From Prochlorococcus marinus subsp. marinus str. CCMP1375 (GTDB lineage Bacteria > Cyanobacteriota > Cyanobacteriia > PCC-6307 > Cyanobiaceae), in the NCBI RefSeq assembly GCF_000007925.1, contig NC_005042.1, positions 1,364,001 to 1,428,000 of the forward strand: a DNA stretch of 64,000 nt. Reading direction: 5' to 3'. Of the stretch, positions 8,352 through 15,761 are shown in pieces; the stretch's first letter is position 1, and every line of letters begins with the position of its first letter. The notes beneath the pieces are model-generated. The model searched no databases. It saw only the letters and a list, made by a program, of their open reading frames with translations, and had not been told where the DNA came from. The position numbers and the translations under genes were made by a program.

Positions 8352-8480
8352 TCAAGCAGCTTCGCTAACTTGGTTATTTTGTCTAAAGCTTGATAGATCT
8401 ATAGGCTGACGAAAGTAACTCTTGTCTTCTGTTTTATATCTAATCAATTCTTGGTATAACTCAGGAGTTAGTTCTGCCAT
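8352..8480 (-). CDS. Small soluble protein, 42 aa
   Basis: A 43-codon ORF beginning MAELTPELYQELIRYKTEDK and containing RQPIDLSSFR. It is followed about 70 nt later by a strong rho-independent terminator, so it sits in a proper monocistronic unit. Unknown family. Confidence 0.6.
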   Translation of the reverse strand: MAELTPELYQELIRYKTEDKSYFRQPIDLSSFRQNNQVSEAA

Positions 8481-8628
8481 ATTCTCGCTGTAACAACTCC
8501 CAATAGTCTGTGGATTCAAAAATGGCATTCAGGACTTTGCAGCTTATGTGTGTTATATCAACTGATCTAATAAAAACCATAGGTAAGAACTACACTTGAC
8601 TTATACAAAGCCGAATTAAACAAAGAAA

Positions 8629-8661
8629 TTTGCTAAAGATTTGCTAAAGATTTGCTAAAGA
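8629..8661 (+). repeat. Three tandem copies of an 11-bp unit
   Basis: TTTGCTAAAGA is repeated three times without spacing in a gene-free stretch. Short tandem repeats of this kind arise by slippage; no function is evident. Confidence 0.8.
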
Positions 8662-8853
8662 AGAACTCTTTTAAATTAAAGCCTATGAATCAATCAAACT
8701 ATTCTGCATAAAAGAGTTAAACGCTGTTGAGAAGACAATATTTATCCTCGTCAATAAGCTATACAAATTACTAATTCATTCGAATTAGAGCAAATCATTG
8801 AAGGTTTTCAACGCTTAAGCCTATGAAAAATTTGTTTAAAGACACTAAAATAA

Positions 8854-9030
8854 CAGCAAGTTTACAAAGTAACTTTTCGCGAAGTTAAAGATCCTTTCTG
8901 GGAGCGAAAAACAAAGACGAGAGGAAGGCCTACAACAAGTAAAGCTGAAATCGACAAAATTATATTTATTGTGGAGCTACTTACTCCTAGCTCAGAAGAA
9001 GCTAAACCAAATAAAGTTTGTAGCATTTGA
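8854..9030 (+). pseudogene. Start-less ORF, probable gene remnant
   Basis: A 59-codon frame (from just after a TAA) reads as a coherent basic-then-acidic protein, including VTFREVKDPFWERKTKTRGR and ELLTPSSEEAKPNK, but has no ATG, GTG or TTG at a usable position. Either the start codon was lost or the N-terminus has been cut away. The rest of 8481-9188 holds no other gene I can support. Confidence 0.35.
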
Positions 9031-9188
9031 TTGATCCTATATATAGAACTTCTACAAGATATAAATCATATGCTGACTCAATAATGTTAATTTACAACTT
9101 AAGCTTGGAATGATTTATACATTTAAATGCACCATTTATCATTTGACTCCCAAACAGTAGCCATAAAATTATATTTTATGGTTAAAGC

Positions 9189-9797
9189 ATGGAAAATCTA
9201 GACAACAATATTCCTAATTCTCAAGAAACAGCAGGAGAAGGGGATCCTATTTCAAGTCAAGCTAAATCATCATCAATTAAAGCAGCATATGAAGCAACCT
9301 CAATCGAATCAAATCATCCAGAAACTCAAAACGATTCTTTAACAGAAACTGAAAATTCAAGCAAAGCTGAAGCAAGTAAAGTTTTAGAGAAAAAACCTAT
9401 AGTGTTAAAAGAAATTAACAACCAAGATATATTTACTTCTATAGAAAAGGGGTTCCCAAAGCAAGAGTCTAAAATTGAATATGCATTCCCTCATCCAAGA
9501 TATTGGATTGGTCCACGCTTTATGGCCATTTGGGTCCTACCAATAATTGTTATAAAGAAAATCAACGATTTAGCAAATAGACTAAATCCAGTAAGGCCAT
9601 ATGAAAAATTAGATTTCTCGGTTACCAAAGCAGACACAATATACACATCAACCAAGCAATCACTAGAAGGCAATGGATCTATGAGATTCTTTGGGGCACG
9701 CTTCCTAGCAATATGGGTATTACCTTTAGCTATTACTGGGATATTTATGGAATATCTTTTTGTAGCTCCTTTAACAGGTTCAAATCCATTTGGTTAA
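9189..9797 (+). CDS. Membrane protein with a duplicated RF-AIWVLP helix, 202 aa
   Basis: The first 85 residues are polar, rich in Ser, Glu and Asn and probably disordered. Two similar hydrophobic segments follow: GPRFMAIWVLPIIV (near residue 110) and GARFLAIWVLPLAI (near residue 170), separated by a polar linker. I do not recognise the family. The neighbouring convergent genes encode a PsbF-like protein and a micro membrane protein, so a link to thylakoid complexes is possible but is inference only. Confidence 0.75.
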   Translation: MENLDNNIPNSQETAGEGDPISSQAKSSSIKAAYEATSIESNHPETQNDSLTETENSSKAEASKVLEKKPIVLKEINNQDIFTSIEKGFPKQESKIEYAFPHPRYWIGPRFMAIWVLPIIVIKKINDLANRLNPVRPYEKLDFSVTKADTIYTSTKQSLEGNGSMRFFGARFLAIWVLPLAITGIFMEYLFVAPLTGSNPFG

Positions 9798-9898
9798 CTC
9801 ATTAAATAAGTCAACAAATTCCCAGTCAAAACAATAGATAGCCATGAAAAGGCTGTAATCGAAACAATAAAGAATAGGACTTGATCGATGGCTTTCAT
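9794..9898 (-). CDS. Micro membrane protein, 34 aa
   Basis: MKAIDQVLFFIVSITAFSWL begins a single-helix protein of the size of small photosystem subunits. It starts 5 nt after the stop of the PsbF-like gene on the same strand, so the two probably share a transcript. Its 3' end overlaps the convergent 202-residue gene by 4 nt. No family assigned. Confidence 0.55.
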   Translation of the reverse strand: MKAIDQVLFFIVSITAFSWLSIVLTGNLLTYLMS

Positions 9899-9903
9899 AA
9901 CAA

Positions 9904-10194
9904 TTAAGCAATGAAAATACCTCTACGAACAAATTGCATTGCGAAAATAGCGCCTAAGAAAAATACTGTTGGTATTCCCAAAGCATTTACAGCAAGTGTT
10001 CTAACAGTAAATACTGGATAACCTCCCTTTGGTCTGTTTTCCGGAATAACCCCACTATCTTCCCAATCTTGATAATTTTCGAAACCTAGTTGATTGTCTT
10101 CCCACTTGAAGACACCCCAATATGAAAGCCAGAAAATTGTTGAGAATGCTGCAATTAAAATTGGAGCTATGACAATTAAAGTTTTTAAAACCAT
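9904..10194 (-). CDS. PsbF-like (cytochrome b559 beta-like) protein with an extra N-terminal helix
   Basis: Residues 60-92 match Psb[21 protein letters not shown] followed by [13 protein letters not shown]. In true PsbF the helix carries the heme-ligating His (pattern WLAVHAL); here that position is Asn (TLAVNAL), so a standard b559 heme could not be held. About 55 extra residues precede it, with a membrane helix at 4-26 ([20 protein letters not shown]) vaguely like PsbY, then an acidic linker. Total 96 residues against about 45 for PsbF. It is best described as a divergent paralogue in the thylakoid membrane, not the photosystem II subunit itself. Confidence 0.7.
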
Positions 10195-10349
10195 TAAGTT
10201 TAAAGCATTTAACTTATTGATTTAATCTTTAGCATTTATCTAATTGATTAGTTTTTAATTTTATGTATTTTGCTTGTGCTTTCTTTTACTAAACATAGTT
10301 ATTCTCAATGTCTTTGTATAAAGAGAACAAATTAAAATATTTTTTTTAA

Positions 10350-10514
10350 CAACTAAAAGTATTAAGAGTTAAATTTATTTATTCATGTAATGAACAAGTT
10401 CATGAGAAAGCTATTGATTCTCTAGAGAGTTACAAGTATTTCAGCCATAATACTTTTGTGAATTGCTATCCCAAAGGAGTGCTTCATCAAATAAAAGGAG
10501 CAGGTGATCTCTGA
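10350..10514 (+). pseudogene. Start-less ORF, probable remnant or non-ATG gene
   Basis: A 55-codon frame encodes a protein-like sequence (YSCNEQVHEKAIDSLESYKY near the middle, ending KGAGDL) but offers no standard start codon. The flanking DNA from 10515 to 10911 contains no gene that I can support. Confidence 0.3.
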
Positions 10515-10911
10515 CACTCTAGGAACCATAGAATAAACTCTTTTACATAGTTAATTGGCAATAATAAGCTCAAAAAGGTAGGTGTTCTAGTTTTTGCATA
10601 TAGGAAGTAACGTCAACACAACTTAGAAGAATGAGTTGTCAAAGTTCTATTCTATTCGTGTGCAAGCTAATTCTTGCCGAAAAAATAAAGTCAAAAAAAG
10701 CACTGTCGTTATTACAGGCAAGCAAGAAGGAGATATTAATTAAATGCTAAAGGCAAATCAGTCGAGTTTTCCTCTGGAAAAAGTTGCATTCCAATCATGC
10801 AACCCAATCTTGTATATCAGGGTATATTAATACTACATAGCCATTCAATGCATTCAATCTCATTTAACTATATATAATAATAAATGTTTGGAAACCTCAT
10901 TAAGATTGGTA

Positions 10912-11127
10912 ATGGCAAGATTTCTGTTCATTCCCCTTTTATTTACTAGTACTCTTTTAATTAGTTGCTCCACTCATACCAACAAGAGCAAAACCCGTGC
11001 TCTTTTTGATACCAAGACAGAAGCAGCAGAAGCAGCCAAAGATTTCAATTGCACTGGTGCTCATAAAATGGGAGACAAGTGGATGCCTTGTGAAAAGCAT
11101 CCCAATCATGGTCATCACAATCACTAA
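10912..11127 (+). CDS. DUF3721-family lipoprotein, 71 aa
   Basis: Starting at the ATG 10912 gives MARFLFIPLLFTSTLLISCS, a lipoprotein signal peptide with Cys at about residue 19; the upstream TTG at 10888 would hide this signal. The mature part carries the DUF3721 block: TEAAEAAKDFNCTGAHKMGD then KWMPC and a His-rich tail (HPNHGHHNH). The same block ends the interrupted gene just downstream. The Cys-His-Met pattern would suit metal binding, which is speculation. Confidence 0.75.
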   Translation: MARFLFIPLLFTSTLLISCSTHTNKSKTRALFDTKTEAAEAAKDFNCTGAHKMGDKWMPCEKHPNHGHHNH

Positions 11128-11131
11128 ATAA

Positions 11132-11578
11132 ATGGCAGTTATTAATAGTCCTAATCAAGATCAATCAAAAGGTCCTTCTCACTGTGGGAGCAAGCCCAAA
11201 AAGATTGCTATAGGCATAGCACCACTTGGGTTCATATCAATTGGCATAGTCCCAATGGGAATTGTTTCTATAGGCATAGTTCCAATGTGAGTAGTATCTC
11301 TTGGGCTGGTGGCAATGGGAGTAGTAAACGCCTCCATTGTTGGTATGGGAATATTCTCTGCAGGGATAACAACTATGGGGATAAAAGTATGGAGTCCAAT
11401 CGAGGTGGGGTTCCCCCAATCAACTATTGAGAATACACACCATTCATCTCCGAAAAACATTTACGCCTATCCCTCTAAATCGAAAGCAGAGGAAGAAGCT
11501 AAAAAGTTAGGATGTTTAGGGGTTCACAAAATGGGTCAATTATGGATGCCTTGTGCAACCCATAGACCTAATCAATAA
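11132..11578 (+). pseudogene. Five-residue-repeat plus DUF3721 fusion, interrupted by an in-frame TGA
   Basis: Reading from ATG 11132 gives MAVINSPNQDQSKG, then repeats of the type [ILM]-G-[IVF]-x-x until TGA at 11288-11290 (codon 53). The same frame continues through more repeats (LGLVAMGVVNASIVGMGIF) and a complete DUF3721 domain (AEEEAKKLGCLGVHKMG, LWMPC) to 11578. The TGA falls where the repeat needs Gly, so a single GGA to TGA change explains it. Either the gene is dead, or a 52-residue fragment and a downstream restart at 11309 (ATG) are made. Confidence 0.75.
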
Positions 11579-11610
11579 TTATCTAAATCTCCATTAATTC
11601 ACAAATAAAT

Positions 11611-11865
11611 TTGCCTTCTGATTCTCAAATAACAAACTCATACCAAGGGAATCAACTTGGCGATAGCATGCCCAAATTAATTTCAATTGGGATAGCACCT
11701 CGTGGAATTATTGCCATTGGATTAGTTCCCATGGGAATTGTCTCTATAGGCGCTGTCTCAATGGGACTTTTTACGATCGGAGTTGTTGGCATGGGGTTAA
11801 TAAATGCTTGTATAGTAGGTTGTGGGATGATTGTTTACGGGGTTAAAATAATGAGTCTTAACTGA
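11611..11865 (+). CDS. Five-residue glycine-repeat membrane protein, 84 aa
   Basis: From a TTG start the protein has about 26 polar residues, then a continuous run of [IML]-G-x-x-x repeats (IGIAPRGIIAIGLVPMG and onward) to its end at IMSLN. It is a paralogue of the repeat part of the interrupted gene at 11132 and lacks DUF3721. The spacing from the start to the first repeat matches that gene, which supports TTG over the internal ATG at 11668. Regular Gly every fifth residue suggests a solenoid or packed hydrophobic structure. Confidence 0.65.
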   Translation: MPSDSQITNSYQGNQLGDSMPKLISIGIAPRGIIAIGLVPMGIVSIGAVSMGLFTIGVVGMGLINACIVGCGMIVYGVKIMSLN

Positions 11866-11934
11866 AAAAAGCTGTTTCAGAGTCAATGATACAAAGTAAA
11901 TAAGCAGATATTTTTTCAGTAACTATTCGAATTT

Positions 11935-12016
11935 GTCTTCGTCAACTACAAACTCTTCGTCAACTAAACCTCTTCGTCAACTACACAACCTCTTCGTCAA
12001 CTAAACCTCTTCGTCA
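11935..12016. repeat. Degenerate 17-20 bp tandem repeat at a gene 3' end
   Basis: TCTTCGTCAACTA recurs at intervals of 17-20 bp four times, and a fifth TCTTCGTC lies inside the last codons of the minus-strand gene ending at 12001. The array therefore looks like repeated copying of that gene's C-terminal codons and stop into its 3' UTR. Confidence 0.8.
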
Positions 12017-12264
12017 GACGTAATATCCACAGGTTGAATTGGCACCATTTGATTGTCTGATGAGAAATCATCGTTATCTCCAACAAAAGGGAAATCTCCT
12101 ACCTCGTAATTGTTGTCAAAACCTTTGATCAATAACTTCAACACATATAGAAGAACAAATAGCAGCGCAATTGGAAATATGAAATTAAATAGGAATTGAT
12201 AGAGGACAATTCCTCCTATAGCAATTACAACAATAGCTATAAGGGTATTTTTGTTGATGTTCAT
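12001..12264 (-). CDS. Small membrane protein with acidic tail, 87 aa
   Basis: Two adjacent hydrophobic segments at residues 8-48 (LIAIVVIAIGGIVLYQFLF onward) precede an acidic soluble tail with FPFVGDNDDFSSDNQ and ending SDEEV. The last codons belong to the tandem repeat that continues past the stop. Family unknown. Confidence 0.65.
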   Translation of the reverse strand: MNINKNTLIAIVVIAIGGIVLYQFLFNFIFPIALLFVLLYVLKLLIKGFDNNYEVGDFPFVGDNDDFSSDNQMVPIQPVDITSDEEV

Positions 12265-12546
12265 CTTTTACCTTTAAAGGCACATTAATTTAAGATGTTT
12301 CTTAATTTCTAAGCAAAGGCTTCTCATTTCTTATCAACAGATTGCTTTCGATCTAACAAAGTCAAAAAATTTTAAACCATTTCACCAGCTATCAAATGCA
12401 CCTAGGCGTGAACTATCAGCCAATACAAGCTTGTTCAATTAAAACCCACAGGATAGTATCTTCCTCCTAATTCATTCATATGACAAAGATCTAATATCAT
12501 CAACTAGCAAATAAATAGATAGGAAAAGGGACCAGCCTTGTCCATT

Positions 12547-12726
12547 TCAACGAGTTTCATGCTGAAAGTTTTTCTTATTGAAACTCAGGAAAAGAATCAA
12601 AAAAGAAAATCCCAACCAAACGGCTGTAAATACAATCAATAAAAATGCGATAAAATTATAATCAGCCTCAAAAAAAAGAGCTGATTCATTTATTTGTCTT
12701 AAGTATTGATCGTTTAGGTAATGCAT
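12547..12726 (-). CDS. Small single-pass membrane protein, 59 aa
   Basis: Begins MHYLNDQYLRQINESALFFE, with one long helix (FIAFLLIVFTAVWLGFSFLI) and a basic tail. It starts 5 nt after the stop of the upstream 60-residue membrane gene, so they form an operon. Role unknown. Confidence 0.6.
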   Translation of the reverse strand: MHYLNDQYLRQINESALFFEADYNFIAFLLIVFTAVWLGFSFLILFLSFNKKNFQHETR

Positions 12727-12731
12727 GCTTT

Positions 12732-12914
12732 TTAGTCATGCGTGTGAGCAATGCCCAATTCATGCATTCGTGCATGCTCATCAATGCTGTCTATTAGCAA
12801 CTTAGAACCTGCTCCAAAGGTACTGTACATTCCATATGCTACTGAACCAAGCAAGAAAAATAAAATCGCTCCCGTCATTAGATAAGGAGCTAGATGAAGA
12901 GAAGAGTTTCCCAA
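12732..12914 (-). CDS. Small membrane protein, 60 aa
   Basis: One helix at residues 9-32 (PYLMTGAILFFLLGSVAYGM) with a His-containing tail (HARMHELGIAHTHD). First gene of a two-gene unit with the 59-residue protein. Not recognised beyond being a picocyanobacterial-type micro membrane protein. Confidence 0.65.
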   Translation of the reverse strand: MGNSSLHLAPYLMTGAILFFLLGSVAYGMYSTFGAGSKLLIDSIDEHARMHELGIAHTHD

Positions 12915-13235
12915 ATCATGAATTTATATACATGCAACTATCTTTCTTGAATAATAAGGAATTATCAAGAAAATTTTTTACATTAATTTGAAGATATAAT
13001 TCCTTTTTAATGTTATTTAGATCCATTCATTTGTTTCATTTTATTCAAAAGATATTTGTACTAAAATAATGTCAAAATATACATAATTTAGTGTTCTTTC
13101 TAATCACTTCTATGTTAAATAAGTTTTTGCAGGTTTTTAATCTTTTTAAAGCGGGCGATTAAGGGTCAGTGGAATTTAATTTAAAATCTCTTTCCGCGAC
13201 TCCTTATTCTAAAGGTATAAGAGAAAGAGTATAAG
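12915..13235. other. Gene-free AT-rich stretch
   Basis: I see no ORF, terminator hairpin or repeat here that I can support. Confidence 0.4.
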
Positions 13236-13355
13236 TTATCTCTTTTGTGCAACTCGCCAGAAAAGGAAGTAACCAATCAATGCAATAACTCCCCATACTG
13301 GAGCAGATAAATTCAGAGGAGAAGACCATTCAGTATGAATAAAGTAGTTTCCCAT
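13236..13355 (-). CDS. Micro membrane protein, 39 aa
   Basis: MGNYFIHTEWSSPLNLSAPV begins a 40-codon ORF with one helix (VWGVIALIGYFLFW) and a basic end (RVAQKR). Reasonable start context, no known family. Confidence 0.5.
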   Translation of the reverse strand: MGNYFIHTEWSSPLNLSAPVWGVIALIGYFLFWRVAQKR

Positions 13356-13474
13356 AGTAGTAAAAGTGCCAATTCAACATATACCTAGTTCAATTGGCCT
13401 ATTAAAGCTATTCAGATGTAAAGCATTTCATATACATTAGATCAATTCAAGGTCTCGTTGGTAACAAATTTTAC

Positions 13475-13564
13475 TCAAAGCCACTCAGGATAAGCAATAA
13501 AATATGAAAAGGCACCTTCCTCATCTAGGCCCCCAGTAAAATATCCATCTGGAAATTCAAATCT
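13475..13564 (-). pseudogene. Short start-less fragment
   Basis: Thirty open codons read FEFPDGYFTGGLDEEGAFSY and end in YPEWL, which looks like the C-terminus of a real protein, but there is no start codon and the upstream frame is closed by a stop. Probably a relic. The rest of 13356-13713 shows nothing. Confidence 0.3.
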
Positions 13565-13713
13565 TTAATTAAAGTTCAAGATGATGATGGAATATTAAAA
13601 ATAATACTTACTGAAAGAATAACCACTCGAGAAATTAAAAGTAGAAAAAGCTGGTTTTTCTTACACATCATTCAATCACCTTGTTTCTCTATATCCTTTG
13701 AGGAATGAATTCA

Positions 13714-14508
13714 TCAACTCTTATTTTTTCTAGGCAAAATTGCCAATCCAGCAACACATAGAACACTGATAAGAGGGCCTGGAGATAAGTTAAATTGAAA
13801 TGCCAGAAAAAAGCCTAATATTGAAATGCATAACCCAAAGATTGCAGATCGGATCATCGCAACCCACAAGCTTGGCGCTTGAATTAATCCCCATAAAGTT
13901 GGTGTAGAAAGTAAAGCAACAACAAGAATTACTCCAACTGCAGACATTGAGCTGACAATGACAAGAGCAGTTGTAAAGCCAAGAGCTAAGTTTAAAGAAT
14001 CCACTTTTATTCCACTAGCTCTAGCACCTTCTGGGTCTAATCCAACATAAACAAGTTTGTCGTAACCAAAAATCATCAGACAAGCAAACACAAAAAATGC
14101 CAAAAAAGTTCTGATAAGATCTCCAAAATTTGCTGTCAATAAATCACCAAATAGAACAGCTTCTAAATCAATTCTGATGCCAAGAAGAGGTATAAGGAGA
14201 ACGCCAAGGCCAAGTGATCCAGCAAGAATAATATTCATAACAGCTTCATAATTTTGACTTCGTTTATTAGTCCAATGTTCTGCAAGAAGTGATCCCAACA
14301 AACCGCTGAAAACTCCTCCAATTGAAGGATGAACACCTAGCGCTAGGGCTAATGCCAAGCCTGGCAAAACACAATGGGAAATTAAATTGACTTGTAATAA
14401 TCGCTTATGTGTAATTAGAATAGTTCCCATGGCTGGACAAAGGAGTCCTGAAAATAGTGTTATAACAAGGGGGATTATCCACCAATTTGTATTTACAAAA
14501 GACATCAA
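13714..14508 (-). CDS. znuB: Zinc ABC transporter permease ZnuB
   Basis: The 264-residue product is an ABC-3 family integral membrane permease with about eight helices; typical stretches are CPAMGTILITHKRLLQVNLI, SHCVLPGLALALALG and MSAVGVILVVALLSTPTLWG. It forms the membrane channel for zinc taken from ZnuA and driven by ZnuC. The gene is separated from znuC (same strand) by the oppositely oriented zur gene, so a znuC-znuB transcript would cover zur in antisense. Metal specificity rests on the Zur and ZnuA context. Confidence 0.93.
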   Translation of the reverse strand: MMSFVNTNWWIIPLVITLFSGLLCPAMGTILITHKRLLQVNLISHCVLPGLALALALGVHPSIGGVFSGLLGSLLAEHWTNKRSQNYEAVMNIILAGSLGLGVLLIPLLGIRIDLEAVLFGDLLTANFGDLIRTFLAFFVFACLMIFGYDKLVYVGLDPEGARASGIKVDSLNLALGFTTALVIVSSMSAVGVILVVALLSTPTLWGLIQAPSLWVAMIRSAIFGLCISILGFFLAFQFNLSPGPLISVLCVAGLAILPRKNKS

Positions 14509-14543
14509 GCAAATGATTCAGTATTGTTAGAAAGAGGGGTCAA

Positions 14544-14960
14544 ATGAAGATCTTGCCAATGGATAGAAGTACACCTGAAATTAGTGAACGGCAAAAGCAA
14601 TTGCTTCAAGAACTCAAAAAATGTAATGATGAATTGAGTGGTCAAGAGTTGCATAGACAATTGCACCAAAGTGAGAATGCCATGGGGTTGGCAACTGTAT
14701 ATAGAAATTTGCAAGTACTTGTAAAACAAGGGTTGGTTCGTTCTAGGCATCTGCCAACAGGTGAAGTTCTCTATACACCAGTTGAGAGAGATATTCATCA
14801 TTTAACTTGTGTTAATTGTGGAGAAACTACACGCTTGGAAGGATGCCCTGTAAACACAATGAATGTACCCAAGAAAACCTCTGAAAAATTCGAACTCTTG
14901 TTCCATACTCTGGAGTTCTTTGGTCTTTGCCAAAATTGCCTTCAGAAAAAAGAGTCTTGA
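14544..14960 (+). CDS. zur: Fur-family zinc uptake regulator Zur
   Basis: The 138-residue protein has the Fur fold order: winged helix with ATVYRNLQVLVKQGLV (about residues 50-65), the hinge motif HHLTCVNCGE with the first Cys pair (CVNC) and the second pair CQNC at the C-terminus for structural zinc. Assignment to Zur rather than Fur or PerR follows from its place inside the znu locus and the Zur-like box at 15712. A near-consensus Shine-Dalgarno (AGAGGGG) precedes the ATG. It has only 35 nt from the divergent znuB start, and its 3' end stops 16 nt before the end of znuC. Confidence 0.92.
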   Translation: MKILPMDRSTPEISERQKQLLQELKKCNDELSGQELHRQLHQSENAMGLATVYRNLQVLVKQGLVRSRHLPTGEVLYTPVERDIHHLTCVNCGETTRLEGCPVNTMNVPKKTSEKFELLFHTLEFFGLCQNCLQKKES

Positions 14961-14976
14961 TGAAATTTGAAGACTA

Positions 14977-15678
14977 TTAAGCACAGCAATTATTACTCAT
15001 ACAATTAATAGAATCTAGTTTTTCTTGTACTTCTTGAGGCCTACCCGAAGCTAAAACAGTCTTGTCCAGAGCGACAACCTTGTCATAAGCATCTAAAGAC
15101 TTACCCCAATCATGACTACTAACAAAAAGTGTTAAACCAGCATCGGCTAATTGACGAATGATAATTAAAAACTGTTCTCTAGTAGGCGGATCTAATGAAG
15201 AGCATGGCTCATCAAGTAGAAATATTGAGGCAGGTCTCATCAAAGTTTTTGCAAGTAATGCTTTTTGTTGTTGACCACCTGATAAAGAATCAAGTCTCCT
15301 TTTTGATAGCTCAGATATTCCAACTCTTTGGAGTGCTGCTTCTAATTCACAACATGCTGATCTGCAATGATTTACTCGCCCTAAAGAAACCAATCCTTCA
15401 ACAGTAATAGGAAAATTCCAATTTAAAAGTCCTCTTTGTGGCATTAAAGCAATTTGATCTAACTCTCCCATTAAGGGTTTACCATCAACATTGACCTGGC
15501 CTTTTCTTGGCTTAGCTTGTCCCTGCAGCAGACGTAATAACGTTGATTTGCCAGCACCATTTGGACCAACAAGTGCTGTCAAAGTTCCTGGAGCGAGCTG
15601 TATTGAGACATCATTCAAAACAGGTTTACTTTCAGCTGAATAGGAATATGTCAAATTTTCAGCAAGCAAACTAGCCAT
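14977..15678 (-). CDS. znuC: Zinc ABC transporter ATPase ZnuC
   Basis: A 233-residue ABC ATPase with Walker A GPNGAGKST (near residue 37), Q-loop region, signature LSGGQQQKALLAK, Walker B IFLLDEP and the H-loop SSHDW. It powers zinc import through ZnuB. It is divergent from znuA, with the Zur box in the 83-bp gap, so both directions are probably repressed together when zinc is plentiful. The C-terminus ends in Cys-rich CMSNNCCA, which could bind metal. Confidence 0.93.
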   Translation of the reverse strand: MASLLAENLTYSYSAESKPVLNDVSIQLAPGTLTALVGPNGAGKSTLLRLLQGQAKPRKGQVNVDGKPLMGELDQIALMPQRGLLNWNFPITVEGLVSLGRVNHCRSACCELEAALQRVGISELSKRRLDSLSGGQQQKALLAKTLMRPASIFLLDEPCSSLDPPTREQFLIIIRQLADAGLTLFVSSHDWGKSLDAYDKVVALDKTVLASGRPQEVQEKLDSINCMSNNCCA

Positions 15679-15711
15679 GAATTAAAGCATTCCCTAACAA
15701 AACGGTAAGAT

Positions 15712-15726
15712 TGATAACGATTATCA
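15712..15726. promoter_or_regulatory. Zur-type operator between znuC and znuA
   Basis: TGATAA-CGA-TTATCA is a perfect 6-bp inverted repeat with a 3-bp centre and fits the AT-rich cyanobacterial Zur/Fur box pattern. It lies 33 bp from the znuC start and 35 bp from the chosen znuA start, an ideal place to repress both. Confidence 0.8.
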
Positions 15727-15761
15727 TTATAGTATATAAAATACAAGTAATTTGGAGCATA

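Noticed and set aside
8629-8661. Three tandem 11-bp repeats considered as a CRISPR or replication iteron array
   Set aside because: No spacers, only three units and no cas or rep gene nearby.
15711-15761. Longer znuA start at TTG 15711
   Set aside because: That codon lies inside the Zur-type palindrome, and the ATG at 15762 has a good ribosome binding site and gives a normal signal segment.
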